Source: Drechslerella dactyloides (lineage: Eukaryota; Ascomycota; Orbiliomycetes; Orbiliales; Orbiliaceae). From it: DNA of 64,000 bases. Positions within the stretch are counted from its first letter, which is position 1; each line of letters opens with the position of its first letter. The notes under the pieces are model-generated. The model made no database searches. It was not told where the DNA came from and worked only from the letters and a program-made list of their open reading frames with translations. Position numbers and translations under genes: made by a program. Shown here piece by piece: positions 58,103 through 64,000 of the stretch. Where the stretch lies: contig JAGTWJ010000001.1 of assembly GCA_020064725.1 (NCBI GenBank), positions 4,216,001 to 4,280,000 on the forward strand. Direction: 5' to 3'.

Positions 58103-61100
58103 TATATTAATTACTATTTACATAAATTTAATAAATTATAATATTATCAAAAATAATAAAATTGTTAAAGTAAAAATAACTATTTAATTAATTAATATCT
58201 ATATGATTAATTAGCTAGAGACTAAATAAATAAAACATTATTATACAAATATTTGAGGATATAGCTAATTAGTAGTTATAAGATTTCTAAAACAATAAAA
58301 TAATAATAAATCTAATTCTTGGTTTAATAAAATAAAATATAAATAAAAATTAAAACAAATAATTAATTTACAAAATTACTAATAAACAAACAATAATACT
58401 AAATAATAAATATAAAAAGTATATTATTAAAAAAAATTAATATTATTTTGATTAAATTCTATATAATATCTTTTATACTGAATCAGTTTATTTTTAACAT
58501 ATATTTAAAAAATAAGATATTTTTGATATATCAATAAATTAACAATATAGAATTAATTTAATAAATATTATATTAAGATTTTTTATAATTAAAGAAAGTA
58601 TAAATATAAAATATCTAATTTTAAAATATATTTCTAATTATATAACTATCTATTACCCACAATTAATTAGATAATTAATTTATACTATAAATACTATTAA
58701 TAAAGAAGATACAAAAATTCTAAAATAAAATTTAAATTATAATATAATATTATTTTATTATAATTATTTATAGCAGGATTATTATATTTTTTAAATATAT
58801 ATTTTTAATAATATCTATTTATTAATAAACAATACTATTAGTAAATAGCTTCAAAATTATTATTATTTAAAAAATTATTATTAATAAAACAAAAAAATTT
58901 AAAAATACTTTATTTTTATTATTTAATTATTAATCTATATACTTTATATCAATTCTTAATAGAACTATTTATACAGATATTAAAAATATTAAATCAAAAT
59001 ATTTTTAATAAAAAAAATTCAACAGAAATTAAATAAAATCCAAAAAACTTATAATTATATCTAATTCTATTAAATTATTATATTAATTTATAATAATTAT
59101 TAAACTTATTTACTATTTTAAATATTTTTTATTATATTATTAGTTTTAGGTTTTTAATATTAATATCTATTAATCTAATAATTAGAAAAATAATTTTGTA
59201 AATATTAATTTTTATATCTTACTAAATTAATTTTTTTTATAAATCTAAGATTTTATTATAATATTTAACATAAATTTTTTATACCCAAATCCAATAATTA
59301 AACTATATATTAAAAAATTTAGTAATAAAACTAGAAAAAGATTATACCCATCCAGATAAAATCACCTAAAAAATCTGGGTAGTATATAAATATTTATTCT
59401 TAATTTTTATAAAGATTTTACTAGTAAAAATAAAAAATAAATTTCTAATTAAAATAATCTTTTTTAAAATTAACAAAAAATTAAACTATTAATACTTTAA
59501 CTTATTAATTTATAATTAGATAATAGTATAAAAAATATTAGATTAATTATAACTAATTCTTTTTAATCTATAATTTTTATTTATTTTTAATATTTTAGAA
59601 AAATAATTAACTTGATATAATTATAGAATAGCTATTATAGTAATAATAAATACAACAGAAAATATAAAATAGATAGTAATTATTTTAAGTTAAATATCTT
59701 AAATACACTATCTAAACAAAAAAACTAAATAGTATTTTTCAAAAATAAAATATTTAATCCTAGATATAAATCACTTTTTATATTTAATTATTAATTAATA
59801 AAAGCTATTTAATTTATTTAAAATATAAAAATATAAATTAATATTAATTGTATATAATATTATTAAAAAACTATAGATTTTAATAAATAACCTAGTTATT
59901 TAAAATTATAATTAAAATATTTTAAATCCTAAAATTAAAAATCAAATCTTCTATAAATTTATTTAATAGTATAAATATTAAAGTTATTTTATTTAAAAAT
60001 TTAAATATAAACATTATATATATTTTAAATTTATTAATATTAATAAATATTACTAAAATAATATCAATAAAAGTAAATATAGAAATTATCATAATTTTTT
60101 ACAAAAACTTTTAATTATAATCAAAAAAAATCTTTTATATTATTTTAATATTATTTATAAATTATTTAATTGTATTACTAAAATTAATAGCTAAATATTA
60201 AATATTATATATTTAAATAAAAATAAGTTTTACAATATATTAATATAAATAAATTTTTATTATATTAATATAAATAAAAAAGATTAAATTTACTATTTTT
60301 AAAATATTTATTTGTTTTAAATTAATATAATTAATTTAAAATAAATAAATATATTAGAATATATTATTTATAGCTATTGAAAATATAATTAATATATATA
60401 TTTATAATAATAAATATCTATTTTAAAATCTCAAATATAATATCTTATAGAATGTTAAAGTCTTAAAATTAAATAAAAAACTAAAAATTATAATAAATAA
60501 AAAAAAAACAAAATAAACAATATAAAAAAGCTAAATAATAAAAAAGAAATAAAATCTTAAATATAAAAAGTTATTTAAAAAAGATAATAATAATAAAATA
60601 TATATTATTAACTATCCTATTATTTAATAATTATATAAAAATAAGAATAGATAGAAAATAATAAAAAAATAAAAGATATAATATTTATAAATTTTATAAT
60701 AAAATACACAGTATATTCTGGATAAACCCAATATAAATTAATAAACTATATTAATAAGATTTTAAATAAAAATAAAATAAATTTTATACTAAATTTTAGA
60801 ATATTATATCTAATACAATAATCAGAATATTATTTAGAGATATTAAGATTAAAAGAAGAAAAAAGACCTTATTTTTATTTATATAAATAACACCAAAATA
60901 TTATAATTTAGCTGTATTGTTACTAATAAAACAGTAGATATACTATTAAAATAATAAAAATCTATAATTTACAAAAAAATCTAGGCTTATATATTATTAT
61001 TATATCTAAATTATAAATTATATTAGTCTATCTATTTAAAAACCATTTATATATATATAAATCTATAATCTATAGAAATACTAATCTTACAATTATTATT

Positions 61101-61306
61101 AAAATTATTAAGTAGAATAATAGTTTTTTAAAAGAAATTATTTATATAGATTTTAAAAACTTTATAAATTCCACATCTATAATAAACAGTATTTAAATTT
61201 GATATAATAAATTCAATATTAATATAAATCACAAATTACAACAGATTATATTTATAAAAAAAATTATAAAAAAAAAGAACATATTTAATTATTATTTAAT
61301 ATATTA
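58103..61306. other. 3.2 kb AT-rich relic, nothing recognised
   Basis: The largest unexplained stretch. It is extremely AT-rich, with stops in all frames and no terminal repeats of the families in this window. It may be an old LTR element beyond recognition; I could not read RT, integrase or LTR boundaries. Confidence 0.5.
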
Positions 61307-61930
61307 CTAGAAGGCCGCGTTGCGGCACTTAAACCCGACTGAAAAGCTGATTGCTAAATCAATATTATTTTGAATTATTTGTCTTCAGTCGGGCCCAGCT
61401 CCGGCGACTTTGTCGCCTTCACCGGCCCCTCCTGAAGACACGGTGTTAAATATATTAATTTTTTTAATTAAATTTTTTTTAATTAAATTTTATTTAATTA
61501 ATTTTTGTATATTTTTCTAAGTTGTTTTTTATATAGGATTTTTTTTATTAAAACTCACTTTTCGAAATTAAAAGTGAAATATCTCTTTAATTATTTAATT
61601 AAATTATGTGTTGTGGGGGTAAACCCTAATTATTATATAATAATCTATAAATTATTTTTAATTTATTTTGTGTTGTTGTGTTGTTTATATATATATAGGT
61701 TTGTCTGTTTGTTTATTACTCTTTTTATTTTTATTTTTATTGTTATTTTTAATGTGGCTGTGCATGTGGCTGTGCATGCCGGAGTCCGGCCTCCGGGGCA
61801 CGAGAGGTCTAAAATTTCTAAGTTCGCAAAAAACAACACATTTTTTGGCAGACACCACCGGCAAAATCTGGTGGGGTGCAGCCCGGGCGCGCAGGGGAGT
61901 TTAAGTAGAACCCTCCTTTTCAGTCGGGCA
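61307..61930 (-). mobile_element. Helitron-like non-autonomous element 9, complete
   Basis: 624 bp between host A (61306) and T (61931). 3' terminus: CTAGAAGG, hairpin GCCGCGTTGCGGC, CTTAAACCCGACTGA (61307-61345). Second stem-loop at 61385-61435 (CGGCGACTTTGTCGCC). 5' terminus CAGTCGGGCA at 61921-61930. Further GC-rich hairpins near 61780 (GCCGGAGTCCGGC) and 61855-61875 (CCACCGGC...GGTGG). Overlapping frames at 61505-61942 and 61668-61904 only read through these hairpins. Best preserved long member of the family. Confidence 0.82.
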
Positions 61931-63020
61931 TTTTATTTGTAAAAAGATATTTTTATTCTAAAAAATTGATTTTTATATATATAGTTGCTTATAACAAAAA
62001 ATAAACTAATTTATAGAATTTTTAATTTATAATATAAATTTAAAAATATTGAAATATATAAAGAAAATTTATAGGGGATTATTATCTATATAAATTTATT
62101 ATAATTTTTAATTAATTTAGTAATAGATTTATTTTAAAAATCTAAATATTTTATAATATTTATTATATGTTAAATATATTTTAACTTAAGTTATTCAATC
62201 TTTACTATTTAAATTTTAAAATATTTAATAGCAATATTATACTGCTATTTTATTTTTAAAATAAAATTATTTATAGATTATAACATTAATTTATATTGTT
62301 TTAGAAATTAATTATTATTATTTATAATATTTTGTAAATTATTTGAGATATATATATTATCTAATATTTTGGTTATATATTTTTTTAAGATTTTTATAAT
62401 TATAGTAAAACAAAATCTTAAGTATATGATAATAATTATTTTAAATAATAATTTACCACTATTATTTAAATTTTAATAAGGGGAATCATTTAACTAATTA
62501 ACTGATATTAAACTCACTAAACATAGTAAATTTAATTTTGTCTTTTTATATATTTAATAGAAATATATAAAATATATTTTTATTATTATTACTAGGTTTT
62601 TTATATTAATAGGTTTTAATAATCAGGATAACTATATAAACAACACATTTAAATAAAAAGTTAGTTTATATTTTTTCAAGATCATTAACAATAAAGAAAA
62701 ATATAACAACTATTAAATTGATCAGTATATTTGTCTCGTGAACCAGATGCCATCCTAGGCAGGCCTGCTTCGCAGGCCCGAAAGGACGGCTGTCTGGCTT
62801 GCGAGACAATCAGTATATTAAAAATTAATAAAAATCTAATATTAATATTATATTACTAAATAAAAATGGTTTTAACTCAGCTAAAATATATTTAAAGTTA
62901 AATTAAAATAAATTTTTATATTGATTTAGCTATGAATTATTCTAGTTTAATATTAGATTTTTTAAGTATTTAATTAAAAATCTGTTTTGCTAATAAAATA
63001 AATTATAGTATAAATATATA
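61931..63020. other. AT-rich spacer containing a 79-bp inverted-repeat element
   Basis: AT-rich DNA with no gene; contains the small element at 62731-62809. Confidence 0.5.
62731..62809. mobile_element. 79-bp inverted-repeat element with 9-bp target duplication
   Basis: Ends TTGTCTCG...CGAGACAA with about 16 bp of imperfect inverted repeat. The centre is GC-rich with hairpin GGCCTGCTTCGCAGGCC. It is flanked by the 9-bp direct repeat TCAGTATAT (62722-62730 and 62810-62818). A 9-bp duplication is typical of Mutator-like elements; the element is far too small to be autonomous. A related 42-bp sequence is at 51113-51154. Confidence 0.7.
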
Positions 63021-64000
63021 ATGTTTACGATAAGCGACTGGGTCAGACAAGTGACTGGGTTACCTCTGGGCACCTATATACCCCTTCTATCTTTGTGACC
63101 ATATACTTTTATAATTATGATAATGGCTATTTTTATAATTAAATTTTGAATTACTCTAGTTATAGAAGTATTAAAAAATAATAAAATTTTAAGTATATAT
63201 ATTATAGTTAAGTTATATATTGTTTTTAAGTCTATATTAATAGTTTAATGAAATAGCTATACTTTAAAAGATGATAGTATTTTAAAATTAAGAAATCTTA
63301 TAAATTTAGAAGAGAATATTATTATTTAATATATATTTAAATTATATATATGTTTGTTTTATTTTAGATTAAGTAGTATAAAAGATATAGCTAACTAACT
63401 ACTATTAATATATAATAATAATAATATATAAATATATTAGTAAAAAATAAGCTAATAATTTTATTAAATACTACTTAAAACTATAGATATATCTATTTAA
63501 AAAATATAATTATTAATAAGTAAAATATAAAGATTTTATATTTATTAATATAATAAATAGTTTTAGTTAATAAAAACTATAAAATATAAATATAATATTT
63601 TAAATAGTAATATCTATAACTACTATTATTATAGGTATAGAAATATATAATAAAATAAAGCTAATATAACCTAGAAATTATAAATAAGTAATAGTTATTT
63701 AAAACATAAATATAAAAAATTATATAATATTATTATTTATTATTTTTATTAGATAGTATTATTTAGTAAATTAATATATAGCAACAAAACTACTAATAGA
63801 TTAGATTATTATATTTTCTAATAATAGTTAAATAATAAATAAGTTTGTTTTATAATAATCAAAATATTTTAATAAATTTATAATATAATACTATATTTTA
63901 AATTATTATTTATTAATTCTAAATAATTATAAAAACTACTATTTAATTACTTTTAAATTATACTACTAAAAATATAAAATTATTATAATCTATATATTAT
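63021..64000 (+). mobile_element. Fot1/pogo-like transposon N, 5' part
   Basis: TA at 63019-63020, then ATGTTTACGATAAGCGACTG with tandem AAGCGACTGGGTCAGAC-type units, the same code as partial element D. The sequence is colinear with element G on the plus strand through the transposase N-terminus and the Asp 2 region, leaving the window before Asp 3. About 50 bp covering the NFDETGF-equivalent region is deleted near 63610-63620, between repeats of ATATCTATAA. Heavily RIP-degraded. Confidence 0.8.

Noticed and set aside
61505..61942. 145-codon plus-strand frame, and the overlapping frame 61668-61904
   Set aside because: It reads through the hairpins and terminus of Helitron-like element 9 on the wrong strand and is not conserved in sister copies.

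Overview
The window is an extremely AT-rich, gene-free block of transposable-element wreckage. Its pattern fits an 'AT isochore' of a filamentous ascomycete (Pezizomycotina) shaped by repeat-induced point mutation (RIP). Related copies differ almost only by C-to-T and G-to-A transitions, TGG and CAA codons have become stops, and TpA is hugely over-represented. The element types (APE/RT/RNase H LINE, Fot1/pogo DD35D transposons, Helitron-like elements) also fit such a fungus. The species cannot be named. I found no intact host gene, rRNA or convincing tRNA.

Three element groups, plus minor ones, explain most of the structured sequence. (1) Fot1/pogo transposons of about 1.89 kb begin and end ACGT...ACGT inside a TA duplication. 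Copies lie at 11267-13158, 14735-16627, 22293-24184, 24264-26152, 29014-30905, 31820-33961, 35143-42759 and 55189-57080, with fragments at 20307-21329, 52048-52669 and 63021-end. All transposases are broken. Their non-autonomous relatives are seven copies of a 249-bp MITE, two near-identical 1.07-kb palindromic elements (16646-17718, 26410-27480) and a third partial one (19526-20304). (2) One Tad1/I-like LINE family occurs five times (1233-7190, 17721-19525, 35547-41255, 43434-44530, 45020-54087). It ends in a (TAA)n tail and makes 12-15 bp target duplications. The copy at 35547-41255 is youngest: its 1.2-kb-codon ORF2 has only three nonsense codons. (3) Nine short non-autonomous Helitron-like elements have asymmetric inverted ends (TGCCCGACTG ... 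CAGTCGGGTTTAAG-hairpin-CTAG) and sit between A and T. Minor items are a 79-bp inverted-repeat element with a 9-bp duplication and several mini- and microsatellites.

Layout: 1-9.4 kb holds Helitron-like elements around LINE-1; 11-17.7 kb two Fot1-like elements, a Helitron-like element and a palindromic element; 17.7-27.5 kb LINE-2, a partial palindromic element and three Fot1-like copies, ending in the second palindromic element; 29-35 kb two Fot1-like copies; 35-42.8 kb the best nest, LINE-3 inside a Fot1-like transposon with perfect duplications; 43-54 kb two LINEs rearranged at MITEs; 55-64 kb further Fot1-like and Helitron-like elements. Gaps between elements are about 85-95% AT and unreadable.

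The most interesting signals are these. The Fot1-like termini carry a two-fold motif with an exact 17-bp period, a constant AAGCGA core and a family-specific variable half. The 249-bp MITE has one end of each of two terminal types. MITEs sit exactly at LINE deletion or rearrangement junctions. The outer 50-70 bp of elements are consistently spared by RIP while interiors are destroyed.
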